Shown: piece by piece, positions 23,562 through 35,548 of the stretch
Numbering within the stretch: the first letter of the stretch is position 1
How the letters are laid out: every line of letters begins with the position of its first letter
Assembly: GCA_005765155.1 (NCBI GenBank)
Contig: VCCP01000002.1
Coordinates: 5,890,001 to 5,954,000, forward strand
Length of the DNA stretch: 64,000 nucleotides
Direction of reading: 5' to 3'
From: Zelopaecilomyces penicillatus
Lineage: Eukaryota; Ascomycota; Sordariomycetes; Hypocreales; Pseudodiploosporaceae
The notes under the pieces: model-generated
The model's input: the letters and a program-made list of their open reading frames with translations, nothing else
Told to the model about the DNA's origin: nothing
Database searches by the model: none
Translations under genes and position numbers: made by a program

Positions 23562-24779
23562 TCAAAGTCGCATTGGCTCGCCCTCGTAGCCGGGATAAAT
23601 CATCGGATCGCCCATGCCCATCATGACCTCGGGGTTGGGGCAGGACAGGACGTGTGGCTTGATGGTGCCAAAGTCAGACTCGACTAGCCCTTGGTTAAGC
23701 ACGTCCATGTTCTGGATCAGGCCGGCTTGTCGTAGAAAGTGCATCGTCAAATCGTTTTGTGACTCCGCCTTGGGCATGGTCCAGTCCGAATACGTAGGTA
23801 GTGACGGCGACTGCGATTGGAACATGGCGGCTGGGGGAGCGTGGCTGAACTCAAAGTCGGTACTGCTGCCGGCAAAGCTTGATGGTGACATGGTCATGGC
23901 GTTGTGGCCGCCAAAGGCAGCTCTCCGGTAGTCCGGTTCGATATCAGAATGATCGAGATCTGAGGAGGATGCTCTCTCCTGGCTGTAATACACGGGCGAC
24001 CCGAGTTCTTGTGACTCTGTTTTAACGTGCCCTTCAATATCTCTTTCATGCTGCTGCTGTTCTTCAAGCTGCCGAGCCAGCTCTGCCATGCCCGCCTCGT
24101 CTTCGGGAAATACCGACTGGACCGGAAGATCGATGTCGCTATTGGGTCTTATACACCCAAGCTTCTGAGCAATATTATGTATTATAGGTTGGCCACGATC
24201 GTTGAGCTCTGGCTCCCCGAGATCCCATTGCTGGCCGTTGCGGACCATGGCGTAGAGCTTATGCACTGTAGCTATTAGAGCAAATTGGGTGTTTTCCAGC
24301 ACCTCAGCATACCTGCAAAGATTGTCAGTCAATCATTTTCTTTACAGATACATGCAAACAAGCCTAAACTTACCCTCTAGGGAGTTGCTTATACTCCATC
24401 TTCTTTCGAACGCCGGCGGTGCAGACGAGACCGTCGTCCTTGCAGCGCTTACACGGGAATTCACCGTCACACTGGACACCAAAAGATGTCAACATCTGAC
24501 CGAGCAATCAGAGGAAAATGGGCAAATGTTTTTTTTACTTACCTTTGTCTTCTTCATTCGACACCTCTCACAAGCTTTCCATACTCGCTTATGCCTGCTA
24601 TCCATGCCGGAGCTGTGCATTACGTGGTCGTGGTGATGTGCGGCAGCGGCACCGGAGCCGGCACGTTTTGAAGTCCGGTGTGAAGGCTTGACAGATTTGC
24701 CATTGGAAGAGGCATTCTTTCTTGGTATACTTGATTTGCCGTCCTCCGCCGGAGGGGAGGGTAGATTATGAGAACCCAT
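23562..24779 (-). CDS. Zn(II)2Cys6 transcription factor
   Basis: Fungal binuclear zinc-cluster regulator of 361 aa. The exons are 24779-24543, 24471-24374 and 24312-23562 (introns 71 and 61 bp). Splicing assembles the zinc cluster from two exons: ACERCRMKKTKCDGEF, then PCKRCKDDGLVC, which is C-x2-C-x6-C-x5-C-x2-C-x6-C. This binds CGG half-sites as a GAL4-type domain. The following block (EYKQLPRGYAEVLENTQFAL, then ATVHKLYAMVRNGQQWDL) is unusually well ordered and probably a conserved helical extension. The rest is Ser/Pro/Gln-rich, with an acidic linker and a glutamine patch (RQLEEQQQHERD). The large fungal-specific TF middle domain (PF04082) is absent, so this is a short-type regulator. It is the only supported gene between 16.9 and 34.2 kb. 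A role in development or morphogenesis is inferred from that isolation only. I cannot name the ortholog. An in-frame extension upstream of ATG 24779 lacks an ATG. Confidence 0.9.
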
Positions 24780-27176
24780 TATCGATTCTCTGCGAGAGCT
24801 GTGAAAAGGGGGGTGGGGTGTTGATGGAGTTGTTGTTGGTGTGTTGATGCTGGTGATGATGTATGAGGCGAGCAAGTGAGTATAAGCAGTTCAACAAGCC
24901 AGGGCCAAAGGCGAGGATGGACAGGTTTATATGAAGATGGAAGGGGTTCCTGAATGTTCTGAACCAATGCTACACCGTCGGATATATAATAAGACCTGTC
25001 AACTGAGCAAGAGATGACTAGGGGGGTCTAGAGGGGAGGGGACAAAGATATATGTCGAGAGGACAGCCAAGAGAGAAGGCTCAGCGGTGCAATGGTTTAA
25101 GCAGATAATTATGCGTGCTGACGGGTGTCGCTTTCCCGGCGAGACCTGTTTATTAATGAACGGGAATGTCCATGGGCAGGACGAGGTCCAGTAGGTACTA
25201 GGTATTCACCCATGGGATGGGCCCAAGCCAATCTGGTCATGGCGATGTGTGAGTGGAGGAGGGGTGTGGCTGTAACGAGTCGGCGACGGGATTATGTCCG
25301 AGGGCGAGACGACGACCTACATCGACAGGGCTGCGACCAGAGCCCAAGCTGCGCGGGTGGAGACTTGCAGTGACTTTGAGACTTTGAGACTTTGGGACTT
25401 GGCGACCATGGATGGAGTCGCTTCCATCATCCATCCATGGATGGTCAAGTCCGGAGGGCTGCTGCTTGCTGCCAGCCACGATTAAGCTAGAAAGGCCAGA
25501 GGTCGCCAAAACTTGTTCTTCTTGGCGTTGCCCAACACTGCCTAGCACGCTCTCGATAGGGCATGAACAGACTATTTGTATGTATGGATGTACGTATGTA
25601 TGTAATAGTAGGCATTGACAGACAGGCATGATGATGTCTTGCCTTCTGGTAGGTCCAAGGGAGGAGGGTGGGAAACTCCGCGCCGTGCGGCGGACTTGCA
25701 AGAGGATGAATGACTGGGTTTAGCTAATCGTTGGCTAAAGCCCGGCTATTCAAAATGAACTGACGACAACGACAAGGGGACAACATGATGTATTTTGCTC
25801 GGCTATGGAGGGCCACGTAGGGCAAATGGGCAGTGCCTGCGAGGCTTTGATGAGGCAGCAGCCTGGAGAGCTATGGCTTTTGTACTCCATGGCCGCTACA
25901 CGAAACTTGCGAATACGCCGGAACCGAGGGCTTCACCCGTTCTGATGGGGGGGGGGGAGAAGTATGCCAAGTTACTGCCTGATCCATTTGGTAGGCAGAC
26001 CGTTTATTCTGGCGATTTTTTTACTTGATGCGATGCAAAGAAAAGCTGCTTAAAGCAAATCGTTAATGCGGGGCCGATACGAACAGAAGCCGAAATACGA
26101 TGTTTACCCGAAACCTGGGTTCAAGTTTAGTCATGAGTTAAACCGGCATCCCATTCGATTTTTCGAGATGCCGCTCCCGTCCCCGGCGGGAAACCCCCAA
26201 AATGGGGCCAAAAACGGCAAGACTAGAGCAAGAAATACACCATAACGACACATTGACATAACGACAAAAAAGATCAAAACATTTTAGGCAGCACCTTAAA
26301 AAATTCTGTCTAAAAAATGTTTCCGGGACGGGGCGTCGATCGAAGTGGAAGGGATGCAAAAGGAAATATAGATGTTGCTAATCGATGACATAGCCAAAAA
26401 CAATGGCTGAATAATGGGAATCGTTTGGTCTTTTGGGGATGTATGTGTGTGGGGGTTGCATTTGTTGGGTTTGATGCAAGTTGATGACTTGACCTCTGTA
26501 AATTTCCCGTGTGGGATGCATCGGGGTTGTGTTACAGCGAGTTCCAGCGGTTGCATCTACCTGTAACTATAGGGCTGCATGACCGCTGTTAACCCTCCCA
26601 ACCTCGGGTGCTCCACTGTCGGGTGTCAATTGAATTGAATATTCGATCCCCCTATAAAGATATCGATATATACTGCCACGGCCTGCAATTTTACCAGTCC
26701 GCTCTTCGCTAGTGGTTGTCGCAGATATCAAAGCAGATACGGGATATGTAAGTAGGTACTCCATACTACCTAAACCGGTATGAGCTCTATACCAATCAGA
26801 GCAGCGATATGCTTCCTCTTTTGGGTACAATCTCTCGAACAAATCTCTCTTCTCTCCGCTGGCATGACATGCGCAATGGCAAAAGATGCATAATGGCAGA
26901 GATGCAGAATTTACCCATCATCTTCCCCTCGTCTTTGTCCATGCATGTGTTTCGCGTTCGTTCTGCATATGGATGGTGTTGGTGGCTGCTGGTTGATTGG
27001 CCTGTCAAGTTATTGGAACTAGGTACTCAAAAGATAAGGAATGACAAAGAATACACGTTTATCTCAAAGAGATGCTTAGTTAGATAGGTAGCATTGATTT
27101 GTTCAGCAAAGTTCCTAAATATAATAATGCACAATGGATTGCACACGCATGCTGGTTGGTTATGTGGTTGGTTATG

Positions 27177-27252
27177 TGGTTGGTTGGTTGGTTGGTTGGT
27201 TGGTTGGTAGGTAGTAGGTTGAGACAATCAATCAATCAATCAATCAATCAAT
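27177..27252 (+). repeat. (TGGT)8 - spacer - (CAAT)7 compound microsatellite
   Basis: Two tetranucleotide repeats sit 16 bases apart. In a + strand transcript the two arms can pair as G-C, G-U, U-A, U-A, repeated, giving a stem of up to about 28 bp with one G-U wobble per four pairs and a 16-nt loop. A minus-strand transcript would have A-C mismatches instead. The pairing is a direct reading of the sequence; any transcription or function is unknown. Confidence 0.85.
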
Positions 27253-28946
27253 GGTGGTGCAATCGACGAGTGGTGTTGCTATTGGTGGTGGCGCCTACTG
27301 TAATCAATGGCTTCAGCCCTGAATGAAGTTGTTCTCATCGTCTACTCGTCGATAAACGAGCAAGCCCTACGAACTACTAAATCTACCTTTAATATAATGA
27401 CCTCTTCTGCCAACCGTCTTCTACCTGTATATATTACCCTTGGCTGCGGATGATGCTCATCTTGTCCCGTTATCAGCACTATAGGTAGTCCAACTATTCA
27501 ACTGCCGCACAGTCTGTCAGACGCACCCTGTCAAAGTAAGGTAAGGCACCTCCTCACTTACAGCACTGCCAGGCCCTTTCTTACAGGGGCAACCAAGTAA
27601 ACGCTGTTAGGGACATGCACTGTAGCCACCTAAAGGCGATTAGCTTGGCACTGAGCACAGTCACAATGCGTGGCCCCAACTCGTGGGAGTTTTGGCACGC
27701 ACATGAACAAACCGCCAGTGCGTTCGCCCGAAGTCCGCTTCTGCCAAACCCACGACCCTGAAGGGCTTTGATACCGTAAGACAGACTGCCTTCTCTCACC
27801 TGGGGTTCCATGCGGGAGAGGTCCACGGTCAACCGTTACCGCACATACACATACATACACACACACACACCACACCCCTTCTTCCCACCCCTGAAGCTTC
27901 AGTAAACGCGCACACACCAAGATCCGCAGACAGACAGACAGACAGACAGACAAACGGACCGGCAACGGGATATCACAGCTTCACAGCAACGCCGCGTGGT
28001 TGCGCACGGTTCTGGCAAAGGAGTTGTTTTTGCCGCGTATCATTCAGTGCCTGGACTCCTCCGTAATTAACTAGAAGTCGCTTAAAAGATGATTTATTTC
28101 ATTCGTTGTTGTTTCGTAGGTTACCAAAGAGCAGAGCAGAGGACCCCTTTCGCATTACGGGAGGCCGGGACTTCTTAGGTACCGGCTATGCGTCGGCAAC
28201 GGCCCAAGGGCTCGGATTCACTTACCACTGGCTGGTTGGGATGGATGGTTCAATGAAGAGCGATCAACAGCCGTTACCAAACACAACACCACACACAACG
28301 GTGAGACACACCCCGTGCCCTGATATGCCCTTGTTTTTTATTCTCCAGTTATCCGTTGACGTGACGGCAGCTACTTGAGGAATCATCACTCAACCACCCA
28401 ACCCACACACATACTCGCACCCCCCCTTTTGCCCGCCAACGGCCTTTCACGGACTTTTCCCACCCGGCCCGAGTACGCGTACACAACCACCATGTATTAG
28501 GGGCCCGGCAGTGCCTTTGTTGTATGTATGTACTTTGCCCAGCTAACTACATACTTACTACTACCTACCTAATTACTACAGATTTTGTTACATTCTAGGT
28601 ATAGCATGTACATTGCCCATCTGCTCACTCATCACTCATCATGTAAGCGGCGCTTCGCCATGCCATGTCTAGCTGGGCTGAAGAGCGGAGTTTGGCTGCA
28701 TCCGACACCGACCTGAAAGTGGTGATATTAGCAATCAGCAACACATTGGGGAAAATGCGAGGCAGGGGAGGAGCCCACTGCGCATATTGGACCTAATTTG
28801 GTCCTTTTTGTGCGTATGTATGAATCCTTCTTGTCTCTTTATCTCCATATACCAGCTCATCCCCCTCCCCCCCTTCCCCAAAACCGCTCAATGCAAAAAT
28901 CGCAATCTGTGTTTAGGATCACTACTTCATGTCATCCATTTTGCAT

Positions 28947-28969
28947 CCCCCCCCCCCCCCCCCCCCCCC
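28947..28969. repeat. Poly(C)23 tract
   Basis: Twenty-three consecutive C on the + strand, the longest C run in the window. The complementary strand is G23. Confidence 0.9.
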
Positions 28970-31900
28970 ATTCCCTCCATTCCACGGCTAGGGCAATCCT
29001 TTCGGCTGAAACCCCTCAATCTCATTTGTGTACCAAAGAGCGTTCCATACGCCGAAGTTGCACCAAAAACCGCAACAAACGCAATGCAGCTTGAGTAAGC
29101 AGACTAATTGGGCTTTGCATCATTAGCCCATGTAACTGCTGTGTGGTGTGTGACAACACTTACAACTTGGCATGCATTTCGGCATGGTTTGGTTGGTGCA
29201 TGCATGCATGGCTCTCTCTCTCTCTCTCTTTCTCCTCACAGGGCTGGTTGTATGAACTGGGGGGCGGGCTTGGTAATTCGAGACTAACCCTGACCCTTAT
29301 TCAATGATTAGTGTTTAGTGTTGGGGTCGTCCGTCCCGATGTCTCTCTAAGCTCGACTTTTATGTCTCCTTTTGGCTTCTTTCTGCAACCTGGAGGCGTG
29401 GTTGTTGGAAAAAAGAGGTAAAACACTTTCTAGACAAGCCCACCCCCTCCCTCCCTCCCTTACCCTTTTCATCAGATAGACTACAAATCACATCGAGATC
29501 TGCGTTGCGACAGCCGGGTCCAGAACCAGATCCCCATGTTGCTTGGATTAGGAATATCATGATAAGCCCGGCCATTTTTTATTTCATTTTGTTACACGGG
29601 CATCCCAAATACAGAGTTCACGATATCCGGCATTGATGCAACGCATAGATATCTCAGAGTTGATCCATTTACCGAGTCCTTTTGCTCTTACACGGGGAAA
29701 TTTTGATCTGCGGGCGTATACAAAGATAATATTATCATCTTACCTTAGTACCTGGGTAGAATACGAAACAAATCTCCATACCATTTGCCCCACTGGGTAT
29801 TACAATAGCAACTTCTTGCGCGAGACATCCATCCCACTTAAGAAGGATACTACTAAGGAAAAAAAAAAAAAAAATGTCAGATTGCTAGCTAACGGCATGG
29901 ATACTGGATGTCGGGTTTTTTCTTCTTTCCTCTTGGGTAATGCGGTGTACCTACCATCGGAAGCGTTCCGTCCTTTTCCCCCTTTGCAAGCGGGCGCTGA
30001 TGTCATTGTCAGATCATACCATAGATTCGGTGATGACTGGTCTGGCCCTTAATTAGTGGTAGAACTAGATGTTTAGACGCCCATTTCATCCACCAACAAG
30101 ACACTGCCAATGCTCTGGATAGCATTGAAGGCTGTGCGTCTTTTGCGTCCGTTTTCTCGGGTAGATACCCGGCATTACCTACCAAAGTGTAGTGCTTCAC
30201 CCTACCACGGTAGTGCCGCACACCTCCCTTTGGACCCCGGTTTGAACAGGCGAGTCAACCGAACAGAGTCACCGTCAATGCCTGTCGTTGACGTTGTCAA
30301 GTCCGTCAAGTTTCACGACAGGGTCCCCCCCCCAACTCTACAGCAGCTCTGACCACGATTCCATACCCAAGAGAAAAGAACCCCAGCCCCATGTCTTCTA
30401 GAAGCTTGTATCTTACCTACCTATCTAGGCAATGTCTGGTAGTCCGTCCAATGACCAAAGTAAGTACACGGGCATTGTTCACCCTACGTGTGCCCGGTCA
30501 GTGGGCACGAATACCTGGATACCCGTGCTTGATGTCGTCTGTGTGTGTGGTTTTTGGATACCCGAGCCGTTGAAACGCAGCGCCCCTTTCACACATCTCG
30601 GGCCCTCATTTGCTGGCCTCAGCCTTGTCAGTAGTCCAGCCACAGAGATCCCCATTTCCAGGGCGTTTTCTATCAACACAAGGCGTATGGGCTGATTTAA
30701 TTTTTAAGATATGATCTTTCTGTTTGGCAAAAGAACACATGTCAAGTCAGATGCTAGTCTTCGGCTACAGATGGCCTGTCACGGTCGGCAACTAGTTTAA
30801 CTGGGACAGGGCAGAGCAGCTGACCTTTCGTGTAAATTCATCGACAACCGAAGCTTGTTATTGACTTCGTATATGTTTCCATTTGATACGGTCTGCATCT
30901 TTTCCGTCGTCATTGTTAGCCGTTCAGCTTCAAGATGCATGTTGGTCTAGGGGAATTCCGGAGCTGCAAATGCCTCAGGGGCCAGGCCAGGCGACCCTGA
31001 AGCATTGGCTCAACCGGCTCGTTAATTCCGATCGCAATGCACCGCATTTCGTGGTTCTCACACACACACTATCTCTCTCCATATACATCTCTCTCCCTAC
31101 GTAGTAAAATGTGGTCACAGACTCTCAACCCAGCCTGGTCCCCAAGTTGTGTCCAGCTCGCGCACACACCCCTCCTTCGCGCTCCGTTTTCGGTCACGCG
31201 CTTTCGTCGGACTTCGCCTCCCGTCCATGACATCCAACGCGCGCGCAACGTCTTGTCAAACTACGCAAGACCTAGGCAAGTTGCAAGGAGAATGAAACAT
31301 GGGAGAAAGGCAGGGCTCAATCTACACGATCCAATCACGGTCTTGAGACTACTCGCTGAGGCGCTCGACAGCAGACCTAAGCCCCGTAGTGGCTCATGAG
31401 GAGTGGCACCATAAACAATACAAATTGTATGATGCTGTATTTGGTGTATTTGATGTACTTGGTTTCTAACTACGTACGTGTTGACTTGTTGGAATTCGGC
31501 CGAGACGCCGATCGCGGTGCCTCGAGTATCAAATGGACATTCCGCGGATATGTTCCTCGCTGCCATGCTTTGCAATACACAGTACAATGTTAATTACATC
31601 ATCTTGTCGGAGACGGATTCTGACTTTGCCGACGGTGACTATAACACTCATCAGTGCACATTGAAGCTCTGCGGTCAGGCGATTATGGATTTAATTCAAC
31701 AAAGAATGAGACTGCTCCGAAACCATGCATCATACAGATGCGAGATTTGGCATTCCCGACGGCGATTATGAGGCTGTCAGCTGAACATGTACAACCAACT
31801 CGAGTGTGTTCAACAACATCAATTCCAACTCCAACACCACCAACATCAACATTAGCAGCCACATTAACATCAACAGCATATACTGAACCCCTGTAGTCTT

Positions 31901-32410
31901 ATTTTAAAACACTGGCAGCAAGCATACCCCAGTGTAGGTTTGTAGTATCTGACATTGCACCGAGCACGCCACACTTACATGCCGTGAATCAATCCTTCCA
32001 TCGAACTTTCCGTCGGCGTTTAACATTATTCCGGACTGGAATTCGGGCGGGCCGATGTTTCACTTGAATTGTTTATTTCTTTGCTTCCTTCCATTCCCTG
32101 GGTTTTTACCTTGACTTGTCTTCAATGCAGATGAGATGGATGTTGGCTTGGCTGAAAGATAGGGCGGCAAAGCCTTTGAGAGGCGCCAAGCCTCAACAAT
32201 CTGCCGTGCAGCCAAGACACCGATGGAGCTCCGTGATGCCGAGAACCCTGGAGTACATGTGCCACTGGGGCGTCGACGAGACAATGACGGCATATGCCGC
32301 GATAAACCCCCAACCCAGCAATCTGCTAATAGAAAAGTTGTTGGTTTCGGGGGTTTTTCGAGTCATTTCATGGTGGCATTGCCGATGGGGTCTGAGAGAA
32401 TTGTCTTATC

Positions 32411-32434
32411 GTCGTCGTCGTCGTCGTCGTCGTC
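32411..32434. repeat. (GTC)8 trinucleotide repeat
   Basis: Eight GTC units in non-coding sequence. It creates artificial Ser, Arg or Asp runs in overlapping open frames (for example a poly-Asp frame on the minus strand), which should not be taken for proteins. Confidence 0.85.
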
Positions 32435-34201
32435 CAGTATCGTCGTTTGTGAGGGTGGGATCCCGGACCCCATGTGGGAGAACCCTTGCTCTAACGACAT
32501 TAGAGCAAATCTAGTCCCCAAGCATGCGATGCTAATTGCGATGGAACTAGGGCTGTGATTTGATATTATGTGAATGCATGACGATGGCATGAGTGAGCCG
32601 TAATTCCAAGCACGGATGCCATCTTGATCTCACGTTGCCACTAATGCAGGTCTGATTCCCTCCCCCATCCCCCAAAAGAATCCCCCCACGAACCAGCGTT
32701 CCAGAAACATGGAAGCAAACCATTTTCTAGAAAATCTGGAATCTGTCCGAGTTTCTGTCAAAGTAAGCTGAGCTGCAACCCTACCTCACAACCAACTTGC
32801 CGTTCTCAGAACTGTCATGGATGGATTAAACGTTACCATGGGGGTGACGGGAAGGGTGAATAACACCGAAGAGACAAGCTGCTTCTCCACACAAGGGTGT
32901 AGAAAACACAAATAAACAAACAACTCATTGGGCTAAACACACCACATGACAATGATAAGCTTCTTTTGAGAGGCCTTTTTAGTAGTATTACGGCTATAGC
33001 CGGTCAGTTTCTGGAACACAACCAAAGTGACTTGTCGATCTACAGTAACTTTACATGGTTTTTCCAGAATGGTCCCCCCCAGCTTAGCGCCAAGGAAACT
33101 AGTCATCATGGTCCTGGGAGCGTTGTGACACTAAGTAAAGTAAAATCTTTAATGACTCCATCCTACAAACCCCGTCTCGACGATGAGAAAAGTATCATAA
33201 ACCGAGTTTTTCTGAGATGAGTGCGGGGGCCGTGAACGAGAGCTTAGTATATAATTCGTAAAGTATTGGTTGGTGAAGCTGATAATGTTCTTCTCCGGGG
33301 TCGTTGCTCCGTGCCCACTCGTCAAACACCGTCGGACCGTGTGCTCCTATGAACTCTCCCCAAAAGAACTAGATATAATATCTTCTTCGTAAAAAAAACC
33401 TCCCCAATATCACGGAGGCTGTATACGGCAAAAGAGAAAAGCTACCTGTCATAATAACGGTGAAGTTTCGGCTTCGAGAGGTGTTGTGCAAGCCACCACT
33501 TCTTTCTTAGGGCGGGTGTCTGCCGTATAGAAGAAATAGTTTATGTAATTGCAAAAAAGAATAAGGAGATCGCGGCTTCGTATCTGAAGATCTCGATGGA
33601 GCCAGGAAAAAAAAGCCCGGAGGTGCTAACGAAATAGTGTTTGTTAAGTTGGTCTTGGCAAATCAAGTCCCCTTTTCCTTCATGGTCCGATCTCTTGACT
33701 AAGAGCTAGGAGAGCCGGGTGGATGCTAAGAGAAAGCTCGAATCTGGGTTGGTGGGACGTGGAATTTTGTTGGGTCTCGGTGGTTTTTACCATTTTCACC
33801 GAATCTTGCAATCGCCCACTCATGGATTATCTCGAATTCTTTAGGAGTTTATGTCCAGATGTCACGATGCATCTTTCTGGAGTTTTTCGCAAGACTCTCT
33901 TTGTATAGGGTAGGCACTCATTATGGAGCATCGAGGTTCTTGGCAACTCATACCCCACTTTCCACCCCACATGCCCATGCCTTGGTAGGTGCAGGTGCAG
34001 AAACGTCACTTCCACTTCATGAGCTGCCAATGACGACATTGAATTCCATGTCGAGAGACAAAACGCCAAACTTGTCTTGCGCCCGTTTACTTTTTCCAAA
34101 GTTCTTATCACTAGAATACATCGCGTAGATTCTTTTCTTCTAAACTTCTGATACTTTTGACATCATCGGACAACAAACTACTAAGTATTTACAAACAAAC
34201 C

Positions 34202-35548
34202 ATGGCAGATTCATCATCAGCTTCGGGTAGCTCGAAGCGGAGTCGAGTGGTGCACTCCGTCAGCGATAAAGCTCAGGATGTTATGTGAGGCTCCAGAACA
34301 AACCCAGTTGATTTTCGTACCTTTGCGCAGCTGCTGACTTTTGGCTCGATGTTTGTAGCAAGGAGGATTACAACAAAGCCCGTACTCTTGCGCTTGATGC
34401 CGTTAAGAGCCAGGCCTATCTCTATCCCCTCAAGGTGCTTATTTTCCAAGCTTGCTGTTTTTGTGTAGGAATCTGCGACGAAGAAAATGAATAGCTGACT
34501 GTGCTCAATAACACAGGGCATTCTTTACTTTACAACTCATCGATCGCTATGGAAGCCGTTTCTCTCCAAACTCGGGCCATACATGACACTCTCCGTCGGC
34601 GTCATTGGCAGCATGTTTGCATTTACGTACCTCCCACAACTGGCCGTGCTGGTCTTTGTCAACGGACCACTGGCGGTTTTCACCACCGTCCTTTTGATTC
34701 TCAATGAAAGCTCCGCGATTATCAACACAGTAGCCCGAGGATGGTTGCTCCAGGACGCACTTCTCGATACCTTTGACGGCACCCTCCTTTCAAGGAACGC
34801 GACAGCTGTTGTTGGTGAGGGTCGAGAGATCCGCTCCGGAAGTGACCCCATGCAGAAGCTCGGAAAGATTCTGCGGAGTCCTTTTGAGAAGTTTAGCCCC
34901 AAAGCATTGGTCCGATATGTCATGTATCTTCCTCTCAACTTTATTCCCATTGTGGGCACAGTGATGTTTATCATTCTACAAGGTAAAGCAGCTTGCGCCC
35001 TTTAACCTTTAGCAAAACTTCTCGTTGACATTTTGAGCAGGGCGGAATAGGGGCAAATCTGTCCATGATCGCGTAAGTTCATTAGCAAGAAGAGTTGTAA
35101 TTCTTTACTAATGAGAGCATAGTATTTCCAACTTAAGAACTGGTCACAATCCCGCAAGGCGGAGTGGCTTGAGAAACATGTTGCTCCTTATTCCTCGTAA
35201 GTGGATCTGAAATTTTCAATGTCAACTGTCGCATACTGGCAAGGCAATTGGTATAAAGAGTTTGAGGAAATTGGATTGCTAACCTCGGCGTGGCAGTTTT
35301 GGAATCGTGGCGACACTACTAGAAATGATCCCCGTTGCCTCCATCTTTTTCACGTACACAAATGCTGGTGAGACTTACACGCCCCCTTATATGACACTCC
35401 CCGAGTCGTTTCGACCTTGTGCTAACCTGCGATAAAAGTTGGTGCTGCGTTGTGGGCCGCCGACATTGAGCAGCACAACTCAGCCATGACGGACGAGACT
35501 TCTCCAGAGTTGAGGCAGGCGGCTGAAAAGGCGGACAAGGCAGAATAA
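34202..35548 (+). CDS. RRT8/outer-spore-wall-like multispan membrane protein
   Basis: The exons are 34202-34284, 34359-34434, 34517-34982, 35041-35072, 35123-35196, 35297-35367 and 35439-35548, seven exons joining in frame to 303 aa. Hydrophobic segments are YMTLSVGVIGSMFAFTYL, LVFVNGPLAVFTTVLLIL, YVMYLPLNFIPIVGTVMFII and FGIVATLLEMIPVASIFF. The Ser-rich N-terminus and the motif GRNRGKSVHDRYFQLKNWS, with the following EWLEKHVAPYSSFG, are what I associate with the fungal outer-spore-wall RRT8 / lipid-droplet (LDS) family, related to EI24 domain proteins. In yeast these proteins sit on lipid droplets and contribute to spore-wall formation; a similar role here is inference. All introns are 50-101 bp with GT-AG ends. 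Exon 4 has only 32 bp, so automated predictors may miss it. The gene ends the 9.4-kb gene-poor stretch. Confidence 0.85.

Larger units (their letters stand above)
24780..34201. other. 9.4-kb gene desert upstream of the Zn2Cys6 gene
   Basis: No supported gene. It holds the promoter and leader of the leftward Zn2Cys6 gene and, at the far right, the promoter of the RRT8-like gene. Tracts include a G run near 25948, (TGGT)8 at 27177-27208 followed by (CAAT)7 at 27225-27252, (AC)n near 27857-27872, CAGA repeats near 27927-27951, C23 at 28947-28969, (CT)9 near 29212-29229, A15 near 29860 and (GTC)8 at 32411-32434. Many ACCTACCTAG-like motifs occur. Frames of up to about 120 codons exist but are shaped by the repeats. 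Confidence 0.6.

Noticed and set aside
31037..31399. 120-codon frame with basic residues (ARRMKHGRKAGLN)
   Set aside because: Could be a small protein, but the first half is repeat-derived (CTCTCT, CACACA) and nothing supports transcription or conservation.
16852..34201. Idea that the desert is a RIP-decayed transposon
   Set aside because: The sequence is not AT-rich and I find no reverse transcriptase, transposase, terminal repeats or dense stop-codon ghosts of such genes.
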